This document shows positions 8,013 through 16,337 of a stretch of 41,931 nucleotides of DNA, piece by piece; positions within the stretch are counted from its first letter, which is position 1; the number at the start of each line of letters is the position of its first letter. Source of the DNA: Lachnospiraceae bacterium (lineage in GTDB: Bacteria > Bacillota > Clostridia > Lachnospirales > Lachnospiraceae); contig SFNX01000023.1 of NCBI GenBank assembly GCA_004552595.1, positions 1 to 41,931 on the forward strand, written 5' to 3'. The translations under genes were made by a program, and so were the position numbers. Under the pieces are notes generated by a model that searched no databases, had not been told where the DNA came from, and saw only the letters and a program-made list of their open reading frames with translations.

Positions 8013-9749
8013 ATGGCCAATAATGAACAGGCACATAACAGATTAAGTAATGAAAAGGTTTCATTTCTTAATTCAATCACCTTTAAGATTATGCTTCTTG
8101 TAGGTGTTGCGCTTATTTTAACAACAGTAATCATTACATTTTCGATTGTCAGCAGCTCTAAGAAGAATATAAAAGAGAATATTCAGAGTCATATCAAGTA
8201 TATGGCAGAAGCAGAGTGCAGACGTTTAAATGTTGATTATTCAAAGGCTTTGCTTACAGGTAAGCCTATCGGATATGATTTTTATAATGAGTTGTTAGGC
8301 TCTGTTAAAGTTGAGGGAATGCCTGATTCATATGCATATATTGTTTCACCTACAGGCGAGATGGTATTTCACCCTACTAAGGACAAGGTAGGACAGCCTG
8401 TTGAAAATGAAGTTGTTAAGGGACTTGTAGAACAGATAGCAAACGATCAGATTCCGGAGGATGGATTTGCAAGATATCTGTATAAGGGTGCCTGGAAGTA
8501 TGCAGGATACGCAATTACAGATAATAATTACATTCTTGTAGTTACAGCGGATGAAGAAGAAGCACTTGCACAAATGAATGCTATTACTAGAAATGCTATT
8601 ATATTTGCGGTAATTACACTTGTGTTATGTCTTGTTGTTTCATATATCGTTGCAAAGGTTATTACAAAGCCTATTCTTATGATTACGGACATTATTAAGT
8701 CTACGGCCGATTTCGATTTCAGACATAATGCCAACAGCGATATTTTGATTAAGAGAAAAGATGAGTCGGGACTTATGGCCAGAGCAGTAGGCAACATGAG
8801 ACGGGCATTAAGAGATATGATTGGAAATATCGGCTCTGCATCGTTAAGCATTACAAATAATGTTAATCAGTTGCAGGATGTTACTAACATAGTTAACAGC
8901 ATGTGTACTGATAACTCGGCTACTACACAGCAGCTTGCTGCAGGTATGCAGGAAACAGCAGCAACAACAGAGAGTATTTATGCTAACATCGGATATATGC
9001 AGACAGGGGCTAAGGATATTATGGCATTAACAGAGGCAGGAGACCAGACTTCTGTTGAGGTAATGAACAGGGCTAATGATCTTAAAGCTAAGACACTTGA
9101 AGCTACACGCCGTACAAAAGAGACATACGACTCTGTTAAGGTCAGATCTGCAGCAGCAATTGAAGGGTCTAAGGCAGTAGCTAAGATTAACGAGCTTACT
9201 GACACGATTATGAGTATTTCTTCACAGACTTCACTCCTTGCACTTAATGCTTCAATCGAAGCTGCAAGAGCAGGCGAGGCAGGACGTGGATTTGCGGTCG
9301 TTGCTACTGAGATCGGTAATCTTGCAGACCAGACTTCTAAGGCAGTAGGAGATATTAATAGTATTGTCGGTGAAGTAAATGCAGCAGTAGCAAATATGAC
9401 AGGATGTCTTGAAGAGACTACAGATTTCCTTGAGAGAACGGTTCTTGCAGATTACTCGGGCTTTACAGCTGTTTCAGAACAGTATTCAGACGATGCTAAC
9501 AGATTTAAAGTCAGCATGAATGATGTTCATGATTCAATTGTCAATCTTGCAGACTCTATCTCTAAGATTTCTGATGCACTTTCCGGAATTAATGCAACAG
9601 TCGGTGAGTCAACACTTGGTGTTACGGATATTGCAGGTAAGACAACGGATATGGTTACACGTACAGCTGAAACAAACGATCTTGTATATGAGTCACTTTC
9701 ATGTGCAGAGCAGCTTAAGAGTATCGTTGATGAATTTACAATGGACTGA
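8013..9749 (+). CDS. Methyl-accepting chemotaxis protein with extracellular Cache-type sensor
   Basis: 578 residues with the classic receptor layout. Transmembrane helix 1 lies at about 25-46. The extracytoplasmic sensor (about 47-190) contains the Cache-like strand-turn SYAYIVSPTGEMVFHPTKDKVG. Transmembrane helix 2 lies at about 195-215, followed by a HAMP linker and a long cytoplasmic coiled coil. The highly conserved hairpin tip ISSQTSLLALNASIEAARAGE...RGFAVVA contacts CheA and CheW. The protein should couple a small-molecule signal to flagellar motility; the ligand cannot be predicted. AAGGAGA at 7997-8003 sets the ATG at 8013. No other chemotaxis or flagellar gene is in the window, so it is an orphan receptor that ends at a strong terminator. 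Confidence 0.93.
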   Translation: MANNEQAHNRLSNEKVSFLNSITFKIMLLVGVALILTTVIITFSIVSSSKKNIKENIQSHIKYMAEAECRRLNVDYSKALLTGKPIGYDFYNELLGSVKVEGMPDSYAYIVSPTGEMVFHPTKDKVGQPVENEVVKGLVEQIANDQIPEDGFARYLYKGAWKYAGYAITDNNYILVVTADEEEALAQMNAITRNAIIFAVITLVLCLVVSYIVAKVITKPILMITDIIKSTADFDFRHNANSDILIKRKDESGLMARAVGNMRRALRDMIGNIGSASLSITNNVNQLQDVTNIVNSMCTDNSATTQQLAAGMQETAATTESIYANIGYMQTGAKDIMALTEAGDQTSVEVMNRANDLKAKTLEATRRTKETYDSVKVRSAAAIEGSKAVAKINELTDTIMSISSQTSLLALNASIEAARAGEAGRGFAVVATEIGNLADQTSKAVGDINSIVGEVNAAVANMTGCLEETTDFLERTVLADYSGFTAVSEQYSDDANRFKVSMNDVHDSIVNLADSISKISDALSGINATVGESTLGVTDIAGKTTDMVTRTAETNDLVYESLSCAEQLKSIVDEFTMD

Positions 9750-9777
9750 TTTGTATTTTTATAAATTGTTCAAAATT

Positions 9778-9807
9778 GGCCGTGAGCATTTGCTTGCGGC
9801 CTTTTTT
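9778..9807 (+). terminator. Rho-independent terminator after the chemoreceptor gene
   Basis: A 10-bp GC-rich stem (9778-9787 with 9792-9801, two G-U pairs) with loop ATTT is followed by six T residues. Confidence 0.85.
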
Positions 9808-9817
9808 GATATATAAT
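9790..9817 (+). promoter_or_regulatory. Promoter of the beta-mannosidase operon, nested in the preceding terminator
   Basis: TTGCTT (9790-9795) lies in the loop and 3' arm of the terminator hairpin. After 16 bases TATAAT (9812-9817) follows, just past the T-run. Confidence 0.55.
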
Positions 9818-9857
9818 ATTGAATAATAATTAATACTTTTACCAGGGGTTTTAAATA

Positions 9858-12353
9858 ATGATATTTCAGACACTTAACGGAAACTGGGTTATGAATGAAA
9901 AAGGGACAGAAAGCTACATTGATGCTAAAATTCCCGGCTCGGTTTTATCTACATTACTGGTTCAGCATAGAATTCAGGACCCGTTTTTCGGTACAAATGA
10001 AGAAGAAGTAATGGGGCTTTTTAAAAGCGATTATTACTTCACAAGACAATTTGAACCATCATCAGATCTTTTGCAGCAGCAGAAAATTGAGCTTTGCTGT
10101 AAAGGAATCGATACGTTAGCCAAAATCTATATTAACAATGTGCCGGTAGGAAGTACGGACAATATGCACCGTACATATACTTTTGATGTTAAAAACTATC
10201 TTGTATATGGTGTCAATACAATTACAATAGAGATTCAGTCACCGGTTAATTACATTGAGAATATAAGAGGCTCTGTTAATAAAGAGACAGCGTATGTTCC
10301 TGAAGGATGTATGTATGGCAACCAGTATTTAAGAAAGTCACACAGCATGTTTGGCTGGAACTTTGCTCCAAAGCTTCCTGATATGGGAATATGGAGAAGC
10401 ATCGACCTGATTGGATACAGCTTAATCAAGCTTGATGATGTACTTGTTGTTCAGCATCATGAGAAGAAAAAGGTTATGCTTGAAATTCAGGTGCATGCTG
10501 ACATTATTGAGAAGGGAATGTATATCATTCAGGGTGAAATCATCACTCCGGAAGGCCGTGTTTCTGCCATTACCGAGACAATGGAAGGCAACGAAACAAC
10601 TCTTATGATGGAAATCGAGGAACCAAGACTATGGTGGCCAAACGGTTTCGGCGAACATCCATTATACACAGTAAGTGTATATGCTCTTGATATGAATGGT
10701 AATGAATGGGATTCTAAGAGCTATAAAATCGGATTAAGAACACTTACGGTTTCACAGGAAAGAGATGAATATGGCCATGAATTCTGCTTCAGGGTTAATG
10801 GTGTTAAATTCTTCTCAATGGGAGCTAATTACGTTCCTGAAGACAGTATATATTCATTTGTTACAAAAGAGAAAATCAATTATTTATTAAGAGCTGCAAT
10901 AAAGAGTAACTTTAATACAATAAGAGTATGGGGCGGAGGATATTATCCGTCAGATACATTTTATGAGCTTTGCGATGAGCTTGGACTTATTGTATGGCAG
11001 GATCTTATGTTTGCGAATAACGCATATGAGTTTAATGAAGCGTTTGCAAGAAATGTACGTGAAGAGATTCTTGATAATGTTAAGAGATTAAGACATCATG
11101 CATGCTTAGGTCTTATATGCGGTAACAGTGAAGTTGAGCAATCATTTGTTGATAATCCTGAATTTAAGGGTGGTTCAGAAGGATTAAAAGTTGATTCACA
11201 AAAACTGTTTGATCAGATGATAAGACAAATTTGCTTAGAATGTGCTCCACAGACATTCTACTGGAATTCATCACCATCATCCGGCGGCAATTTTGACAAT
11301 CCTAATGACGAAACAAGAGGAGACAGCCATTACTGGGATGTATGGCGTGAGGGCGTATATTTCAGTGATTACAGAAATCATTTAATGAGATTCTGTTCGG
11401 AATTTGGTTTCCAGTCATTCCCTTCACTTAAGACTGTTAAGACATTTACAAAGGAAGAGGACAGAAATATTTTCTCTGAGGTTATGGAATCTCACCAGAA
11501 AAACCATGATGCAAACAGCAAGCTTATTACTTACATCGCGAAATACTTCCTGTTCCCAAAAGACATGGAAAGCCTTATGTATTTAACGCAGATACTACAG
11601 GCACTTTCTGTTAAATACGGTGTTGAACATTTCAGAAGAAACAGGGGTGTATGCATGGGAGCGCTTTACTGGCAGCTTAACGACTGCTGGCCGGGTGCAA
11701 GCTTTTCAAGCATTGACTATTTCGGCAGGTGGAAGGCTCTTCAGTATATGTCAAAGAACTTCTTTGCACCTATAGCAGGCTCCATTTTACTTGATGGAAA
11801 TGTTGCAACAATATATGTTCAGAATGAGACAAGAGATATTGAGCCAAGAAGAGTTAAGATTTCGCTTCAGACATTTGACTTTAGACTTTTACATGAAGCA
11901 GAGGTTTCGGTTGAGATAATGCCGGGCGGTGTTGAACTTGTATACTCAATTGACTATACGGAATACATTAAGGGAATTGAAAACCGTGTATTCATGGAAG
12001 CAACATTTTATGATGAAGAAGACAATGTTGTATCAAATGAAATAGAAGTATTTGTTCCTTATAAGAGACTGGCACTTGAAAATTCATCCATTTCATATTC
12101 GGTTATCGAGCTTCCGGATGAATATGTAATACGAATGATGTCCGGAGGATTTGCGGCATTTGTTGAGCTTGATTTAAGACAGGCTGATGCTGTATTTTCG
12201 GAGAATTACTTCCATCTTACATCAAAGAGAGAGAAAGCGGTAAGACTTAAAAAGTCCGATATCAGATACTTAAATGTCGGAACACCTGAAATCCAGAACG
12301 GATATGAACTTGAACAGCAGCTTGTAATACGTACATTGAGGGATACATATTGA
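9858..12353 (+). CDS. Beta-mannosidase, glycoside hydrolase family 2
   Basis: 831 residues, normal for the family. The N-terminal jelly-roll sugar-binding domain starts with LNGNWV and includes the PGSV and DPF motifs typical of beta-mannosidases. Ig-like domains follow, then the TIM barrel with TIRVWGGGYYPSDTFYELCDELGL. The expected acid/base is E425 in CGNSEVE and the nucleophile E515 in RFCSEFGF. It would release beta-linked mannose from the non-reducing end of mannan-derived oligosaccharides or N-glycan cores. There is no signal peptide, so it should act in the cytoplasm on imported oligosaccharides, yet no sugar transporter lies nearby. AGGGG at 9844-9848 precedes the start. Its stop overlaps the start of the small DUF4250 gene by one base, so the sugar hydrolase shares a transcript with rarA. 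Confidence 0.88.
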   Translation: MIFQTLNGNWVMNEKGTESYIDAKIPGSVLSTLLVQHRIQDPFFGTNEEEVMGLFKSDYYFTRQFEPSSDLLQQQKIELCCKGIDTLAKIYINNVPVGSTDNMHRTYTFDVKNYLVYGVNTITIEIQSPVNYIENIRGSVNKETAYVPEGCMYGNQYLRKSHSMFGWNFAPKLPDMGIWRSIDLIGYSLIKLDDVLVVQHHEKKKVMLEIQVHADIIEKGMYIIQGEIITPEGRVSAITETMEGNETTLMMEIEEPRLWWPNGFGEHPLYTVSVYALDMNGNEWDSKSYKIGLRTLTVSQERDEYGHEFCFRVNGVKFFSMGANYVPEDSIYSFVTKEKINYLLRAAIKSNFNTIRVWGGGYYPSDTFYELCDELGLIVWQDLMFANNAYEFNEAFARNVREEILDNVKRLRHHACLGLICGNSEVEQSFVDNPEFKGGSEGLKVDSQKLFDQMIRQICLECAPQTFYWNSSPSSGGNFDNPNDETRGDSHYWDVWREGVYFSDYRNHLMRFCSEFGFQSFPSLKTVKTFTKEEDRNIFSEVMESHQKNHDANSKLITYIAKYFLFPKDMESLMYLTQILQALSVKYGVEHFRRNRGVCMGALYWQLNDCWPGASFSSIDYFGRWKALQYMSKNFFAPIAGSILLDGNVATIYVQNETRDIEPRRVKISLQTFDFRLLHEAEVSVEIMPGGVELVYSIDYTEYIKGIENRVFMEATFYDEEDNVVSNEIEVFVPYKRLALENSSISYSVIELPDEYVIRMMSGGFAAFVELDLRQADAVFSENYFHLTSKREKAVRLKKSDIRYLNVGTPEIQNGYELEQQLVIRTLRDTY

Positions 12354-12529
12354 TGAATATACCAAATGATGCAGCAATGCTTTTAAGCTTTGTTAATTTG
12401 AAATTACGTGATTATTATAAAAGCCTTGATGACTTCTGCTTGGATGCCGGTATTTCAAAAGAAGAAATTATCGATAAGCTAAAGTCAATAGACTATGAAT
12501 ACGATATAAATACAAATCAGTTTACATAA
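12353..12529 (+). CDS. DUF4250 small protein (58 residues)
   Basis: The ATG overlaps the beta-mannosidase TGA by one base (TGATG), and GAGGG lies about ten bases upstream. The 58 codons read as a compact helical protein: MNIPNDAAMLLSFVNLK, then LRDYYKSLDDFC, then an ISKEEIIDKL helix and a YEYD-NQF ending. This matches the DUF4250 family, which is common in clostridia, often sits beside other genes, and has no known function. The helix-turn-helix-like KSLDDFCLDAGISKEEIIDKL suggests a nucleic-acid or protein contact, but that is only inference. The gene ends one base before the rarA start, which itself lacks a ribosome binding site, so translation of rarA may depend on this frame. Confidence 0.85.
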   Translation: MNIPNDAAMLLSFVNLKLRDYYKSLDDFCLDAGISKEEIIDKLKSIDYEYDINTNQFT

Positions 12530-12530
12530 T

Positions 12531-13859
12531 ATGGACTTGTTCGAATTTTTTAAAGAGAATACAGCTAAAAACGAATCGCCTCTTGCAGCAAGATTAAGAC
12601 CGACTACGCTTGATGAAGTAGTAGGTCAGGAACACATTGTCGGCAAGGGGACGCTTCTTTATCGTGCAATTAAAGCGGATAAACTAAGCTCTATTATTTT
12701 TTACGGACCACCGGGGACCGGAAAGACTACTCTTGCAAAAGTGATTGCCAACACTACAAGTGCTGAATTTAAGCAGCTTAATGCAACCGTTGCCGGTAAA
12801 AAAGACATGGAAGAGGTAGTAAATGATGCGAAAAACGCCCTTTCTATGTATGGAAAGAGAACAATTCTTTTTATAGACGAAATACACAGATTTAATAAAG
12901 CGCAGCAGGACTATCTTCTTCCGTTTGTTGAAGACGGAACAGTTATTTTAATTGGTGCAACTACAGAAAATCCGTATTTTGAAGTGAACGGCGCTTTAAT
13001 TTCGCGCTCAATAATATTTGAACTCAAGCCTTTGACAAAGGAAAATGTAAAAGAAATACTTAAAAGAGCTGTTTTTGACAAAGAAAAAGGCATGGGAGCA
13101 TACGATGCCGCAATTGACGAGGATGCGCTTGAGTTTTTATCTGACTTGTCAAACGGTGATGCAAGAACGGCATTAAATGCGATAGAACTTGCGATACTTA
13201 CTACTGAGCGTTCAGAGGATGGGAAGATTCACATTACGATAGACGTTGCAAGTGAGTGTATTCAAAAGAGACGCACCTACTATGATAAGAATGGTGACAA
13301 TCACTACGATACAGTCTCTGCTTTTATTAAGAGCATGCGAGGTTCTGATCCGGATGCAGCTGTTTTTTACCTTGCTAAAATGCTGTATGCAGGCGAAAGT
13401 GTTACGTTTATAGCAAGAAGAATGATGATTTGCGCATCAGAGGATGTCGGAAATGCTGACCCGCAGGCTCTGCAGGTTGCAGTTGCGGCGTCACTTGCCG
13501 TGGAGAGAGTTGGAATGCCGGAAGCACAGATTATTTTATCGCAGGCAGCGGCATATATTGCGACAGCGCCAAAGAGTAATGCAAGCTGTGTGGCAATTGA
13601 GGAAGCAATGAGAGCCGTTAACAATACTAAAAATGTTAATATCCCTATTCACCTAAAGGATGCGCATTATAAGGGAGCGGCAAAGCTTGGACATGGAGTT
13701 GACTATAAATATGCGCATGATTACAAAAATCACTACGTTAAGCAACAGTACCTGCCATATGAGCTTGAGGGAGAAGAATTCTATCACATCTCGGATATGG
13801 GATATGAGGCTAAAATAAAAGAGCATATGAAAAGAATTAAAAAAGAAGCAGATGAATAG
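12531..13859 (+). CDS. rarA: Replication-associated recombination protein A (RarA/MgsA), AAA+ ATPase
   Basis: 442 residues. The N-terminus MDLFEFF and PLAARLRPTTLDEVVGQEH are typical of RarA. Walker A GPPGTGKT is at 59-66, Walker B LFIDEIHRF has its acidic residues at 116-117, and the sensor 1 strand LIGATTENP and the RarA-specific C-terminal block (AHDYKNHYVKQQYLP) are present. RarA is a clamp-loader-like ATPase that acts at stalled replication forks and single-stranded DNA gaps. No Shine-Dalgarno sequence precedes ATG 12531, and the stop of the DUF4250 gene ends one base before it, pointing to translational coupling. It is the fifth repair-associated gene in the first 14 kb, but no LexA-like box is visible near it. 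Confidence 0.95.
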   Translation: MDLFEFFKENTAKNESPLAARLRPTTLDEVVGQEHIVGKGTLLYRAIKADKLSSIIFYGPPGTGKTTLAKVIANTTSAEFKQLNATVAGKKDMEEVVNDAKNALSMYGKRTILFIDEIHRFNKAQQDYLLPFVEDGTVILIGATTENPYFEVNGALISRSIIFELKPLTKENVKEILKRAVFDKEKGMGAYDAAIDEDALEFLSDLSNGDARTALNAIELAILTTERSEDGKIHITIDVASECIQKRRTYYDKNGDNHYDTVSAFIKSMRGSDPDAAVFYLAKMLYAGESVTFIARRMMICASEDVGNADPQALQVAVAASLAVERVGMPEAQIILSQAAAYIATAPKSNASCVAIEEAMRAVNNTKNVNIPIHLKDAHYKGAAKLGHGVDYKYAHDYKNHYVKQQYLPYELEGEEFYHISDMGYEAKIKEHMKRIKKEADE

Positions 13860-13867
13860 GTTGTTTT

Positions 13868-14380
13868 ATGACAGATCCGTTAACTTTAACAAAATTAATA
13901 ATTTTATATATGCTTAACAAGGCGGGAAATCCCGTCCTTAAAACCCATGTATTCAGTTTTATAATGGATAACGATTATACTAATTACTTTACACTTATGC
14001 AAGCCTGTACTGAGCTTTGCGATAATGGACTTGTGGAGACAAGGATTATTATGAATGGTCCGCACCTTGCGATTCTTGATGACGGGGTCGAGACGCTTAG
14101 TTCATTTTCTGACAGAATTTCACAGCCTATTAAGGACGATATTAACAATTATCTTAAGGCATGTAATCTTGAGACTAAGTCAAGCCTTAATGTTAATACT
14201 AATTATTATAAAGCATCAAGAAACGAGTTTGTTGCGGAACTTAACCTTAAAGAGGAAGGCTCAGAACTGCTTTCTCTTAGGATCTCCATGCCTACGGAAG
14301 ATTCCGCAAGAGCAATGTGTGAAAATTTCGAAGGAAAAAGTGAAGAACTATACGATTTGATTGTTGATAAATTGCTTTAA
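13868..14380 (+). CDS. DUF4364 family protein
   Basis: 170 residues, eight bases after rarA. The N-terminal half reads as a winged helix (LTLTKLIILYMLNKAGNPVLKTHVFSFIM...LMQACTELCDNGLVE, roughly 5-60) and the C-terminal half as an alpha/beta domain (NEFVAELNLKEEGSELLSLRISMPTED). This combination is characteristic of the clostridial DUF4364 family, probably a DNA-binding regulator, without an established target. It is likely cotranscribed with rarA. No terminator is obvious before the rho leader. Confidence 0.8.
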   Translation: MTDPLTLTKLIILYMLNKAGNPVLKTHVFSFIMDNDYTNYFTLMQACTELCDNGLVETRIIMNGPHLAILDDGVETLSSFSDRISQPIKDDINNYLKACNLETKSSLNVNTNYYKASRNEFVAELNLKEEGSELLSLRISMPTEDSARAMCENFEGKSEELYDLIVDKLL

Positions 14381-14556
14381 GTGTGTTATTATCCCACCTA
14401 GGTAAGTTCGTTTCCGGATTATCATATCAGATTATTCCATTTTGAGAATACATACCGTACATCTTGGGTGTCTTTTTCAGAAGACAAATTACCAGCAACT
14501 TTTAATTAATACTATATTGTTACAGAGGTTATTTTTTATATATTTAAGGAGAGTAT
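14381..14556 (+). other. Leader/intergenic region of rho
   Basis: 176 non-coding bases. I see no convincing terminator for the DUF4364 gene. A weak promoter-like TTACCA and TATATT pair lies near 14490-14516, and a perfect 8-bp palindrome ACCTAGGT at 14396-14403. A strong AAGGAGAG precedes the rho ATG. Rho genes are often autoregulated through their leaders, but nothing specific can be shown here. Confidence 0.3.
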
Positions 14557-15918
14557 ATGAGAGAGAAGTACGAAACGCTGGCACTTGCTGTATTAAAGGA
14601 CCTTGCAAAGGCAAGAGGAATTAAAATCACAAGTGCAATGAAAAAAGCAGACGTTGTTGAAGCAATGTTAAAAAAAGATGAAGAGGAAAAGTTAGTAAGT
14701 GTTTCACCTGAGGAAACAGAGAAGAAAACCGTTGAAGACTTATCGGAGAAGAAAACAGTTGATGACTTATCAGAGGAGAAAAGAAGTCTTGACAGCGGTA
14801 TAGAAGCTTCCGGAATTCTTGAAGTACTGTCCGAAGGATATGGATTTATAAGAAGTGATAATTATCTTCCGGGTGAAGGTGATGTTTACGTTGCACCGTC
14901 ACAGATCAGAAGATTTTCACTTAAGACAGGTGATATTGTAGTAGGTAATACTAGAGTTAAAAATCCTACAGATAAGTTTGGCGCACTGTTATTTGTTAAG
15001 TCTATTAACGGTATGGATCCTGAGCTTATTGCTAAGAGACCTAACTTCGAAGATCTTACTCCTATTTTCCCTAACAGCAAGCTTTCTTTGGAAAGACCGG
15101 GCTGCTCTGTTGCGATGAGAGCAATGGATTTATTCTGCCCTATCGGTAAGGGACAAAGAGGAATGATTGTTTCGCCTCCTAAGGCAGGTAAGACAACACT
15201 TCTTAAGGAAGTGGCAAAGTCAATCAAATATAACAATCCCGAAATGCACATTATCATACTTCTTATTGATGAAAGACCTGAGGAAGTTACAGATATAAGA
15301 GAAGCTATTGAAGGCGAGAATGTTGAAGTAATTTATTCGACATTTGATGAACTTCCGGAGCATCACAAGAGAGTTTCGGAAATGGTTATCGAGCGTGCGA
15401 GACGTCTTGTCGAGCATAAGAAGGATGTTGTAATTCTTCTTGATTCAATTACAAGATTATCAAGAGCATATAACCTTACTGTTCCGCCGAGTGGCAGAAC
15501 CTTATCAGGTGGTCTTGATCCGGCAGCACTTCATATGCCTAAGAGATTCTTCGGTGCCGCAAGAAATATGAGAGAGGGCGGTTCCCTTACTGTTCTTGCA
15601 ACAGCACTTATTGATACGGGTTCTAAGATGGACGATGTAGTATACGAAGAATTCAAGGGAACAGGTAACATGGAAATGATTCTTGACAGAAAGCTTTCCG
15701 AGAAGAGAATTTTCCCGGCTATTGATATCCCTAAGTCAGGAACACGTCGTGACGACCTTCTGCTTACAGATAAGGAACAGCAGGCTATGAACATACTTCG
15801 TAAAGGACTTAACGGACTTAAGCCTGATGAAACCGTTGAGAGAATTTTAGACATGTTTTCTAAGACTAAGACAAACAGCGATTTCTGCGATTATGTTTCA
15901 AGGAAAATGTATTATTAA
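14557..15918 (+). CDS. rho: Transcription termination factor Rho
   Basis: 453 residues. The order is: N-terminal helix bundle (LAVLKDLAKARGIKITSAMKKADVVEAML), a charged insert (about 41-80), the RNA-binding cold-shock-like domain with SEGYGFIR near 92-99 and GDVYVAPSQIRRF, then the ATPase core with Walker A PPKAGKTT (207-214) and the catalytic block DERPEEVTDI. Rho is a ring-shaped RNA-dependent ATPase that terminates unstructured transcripts. The insert contains a nine-residue tandem duplication (EKKTVEDLS/EKKTVDDLS). The start is set by AAGGAGAG. It heads the rho-rpmE-DUF1385-prmC-prfA cluster seen in many Firmicutes. Confidence 0.97.
   Translation: MREKYETLALAVLKDLAKARGIKITSAMKKADVVEAMLKKDEEEKLVSVSPEETEKKTVEDLSEKKTVDDLSEEKRSLDSGIEASGILEVLSEGYGFIRSDNYLPGEGDVYVAPSQIRRFSLKTGDIVVGNTRVKNPTDKFGALLFVKSINGMDPELIAKRPNFEDLTPIFPNSKLSLERPGCSVAMRAMDLFCPIGKGQRGMIVSPPKAGKTTLLKEVAKSIKYNNPEMHIIILLIDERPEEVTDIREAIEGENVEVIYSTFDELPEHHKRVSEMVIERARRLVEHKKDVVILLDSITRLSRAYNLTVPPSGRTLSGGLDPAALHMPKRFFGAARNMREGGSLTVLATALIDTGSKMDDVVYEEFKGTGNMEMILDRKLSEKRIFPAIDIPKSGTRRDDLLLTDKEQQAMNILRKGLNGLKPDETVERILDMFSKTKTNSDFCDYVSRKMYY
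14719..14772 (+). repeat. In-frame 27-bp tandem duplication in the rho linker
   Basis: Two adjacent 27-base units (14719-14745 and 14746-14772) encode EKKTVEDLS and EKKTVDDLS and differ at a few bases. The frame is preserved and the repeat lies in the disordered, acidic linker, so it is probably harmless. Confidence 0.8.
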
Positions 15919-15926
15919 TTTTTCCC

Positions 15927-15955
15927 TTGCATTCATAAAATGCCTATGTTACAAT
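15927..15955 (+). promoter_or_regulatory. Promoter of rpmE
   Basis: TTGCAT (15927-15932), exactly 17 bases, TACAAT (15950-15955). It starts just past the rho stop and gives L31 its own transcript with a leader of roughly 100 bases. Confidence 0.7.
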
Positions 15956-15961
15956 AATTAA

Positions 15962-16063
15962 GCTGTTTTAAGCAAGAAAGGACGAAAGTCTATGCGATAA
16001 ACGGCGTCGGTTAAATATCGCGTACAGAGTATTTGATTTACGTCGAGATTAGAGAGGTGCAAA
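15962..16063 (+). promoter_or_regulatory. Structured rpmE leader, candidate L31 autoregulatory RNA
   Basis: The leader can form a GNRA-capped hairpin (GGAC-GAAA-GTCT, 15980-15991). Alternatively it can form a 9-bp stem with one wobble between TATGCGATA (15991-15999) and TATCGCGTA (16016-16024), enclosing a short GC-rich loop. The ribosome binding site AGAGAGGTG (16051-16059) lies downstream and single-stranded. Leaders upstream of rpmE are known autoregulatory elements in several bacterial groups; I cannot confirm membership of a known class by eye. Confidence 0.45.
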
Positions 16064-16264
16064 ATGAGAGATGGAATCCATCCTGATTTTTATCAGGCAA
16101 CAGTAACATGTAACTGTGGTAACACATTCGTTACAGGTTCTACAAAGTCAGAAATTCACGTAGAAATCTGTTCAAAGTGTCATTCGTTCTACACAGGCCA
16201 GCAGAAGAGTGCAAGAGCTGATGGACGTATTGAGAAGTTCAACAAGAAATACGGCATGAAATAA
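16064..16264 (+). CDS. rpmE: 50S ribosomal protein L31 (zinc-binding form)
   Basis: 66 residues. MRDGIHPDFY, CNCGNTF and CSKCHSFYTGQQK are diagnostic of bacterial L31. Cysteines 16, 18, 36 and 39 make this the zinc-containing C+ type. L31 sits at the central protuberance and bridges the subunits; the zinc form can be a zinc reserve where a C- paralogue exists, but none is visible here. AGAGAGGTG precedes the ATG. It has its own promoter, a structured leader and its own terminator, so it is expressed as a single-gene unit inside the rho-prfA cluster. Confidence 0.97.
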   Translation: MRDGIHPDFYQATVTCNCGNTFVTGSTKSEIHVEICSKCHSFYTGQQKSARADGRIEKFNKKYGMK

Positions 16265-16275
16265 GTATGACTTAT

Positions 16276-16309
16276 AAAAGCTCGGGTGAAAACTCGAGCT
16301 TTTATTATT
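16276..16309 (+). terminator. Rho-independent terminator after rpmE
   Basis: A 12-bp stem (16276-16287 with 16292-16303) capped by a GAAA tetraloop, ending in a T-rich TTTTATTATT tract. Confidence 0.85.
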
Positions 16310-16337
16310 GTTATGAATTAACTGCAATGAGGTTATT

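Noticed and set aside
14719..14772. Functional repeat motif in Rho
   Set aside because: Just two in-frame nine-residue units in a variable charged linker; most likely neutral length variation.
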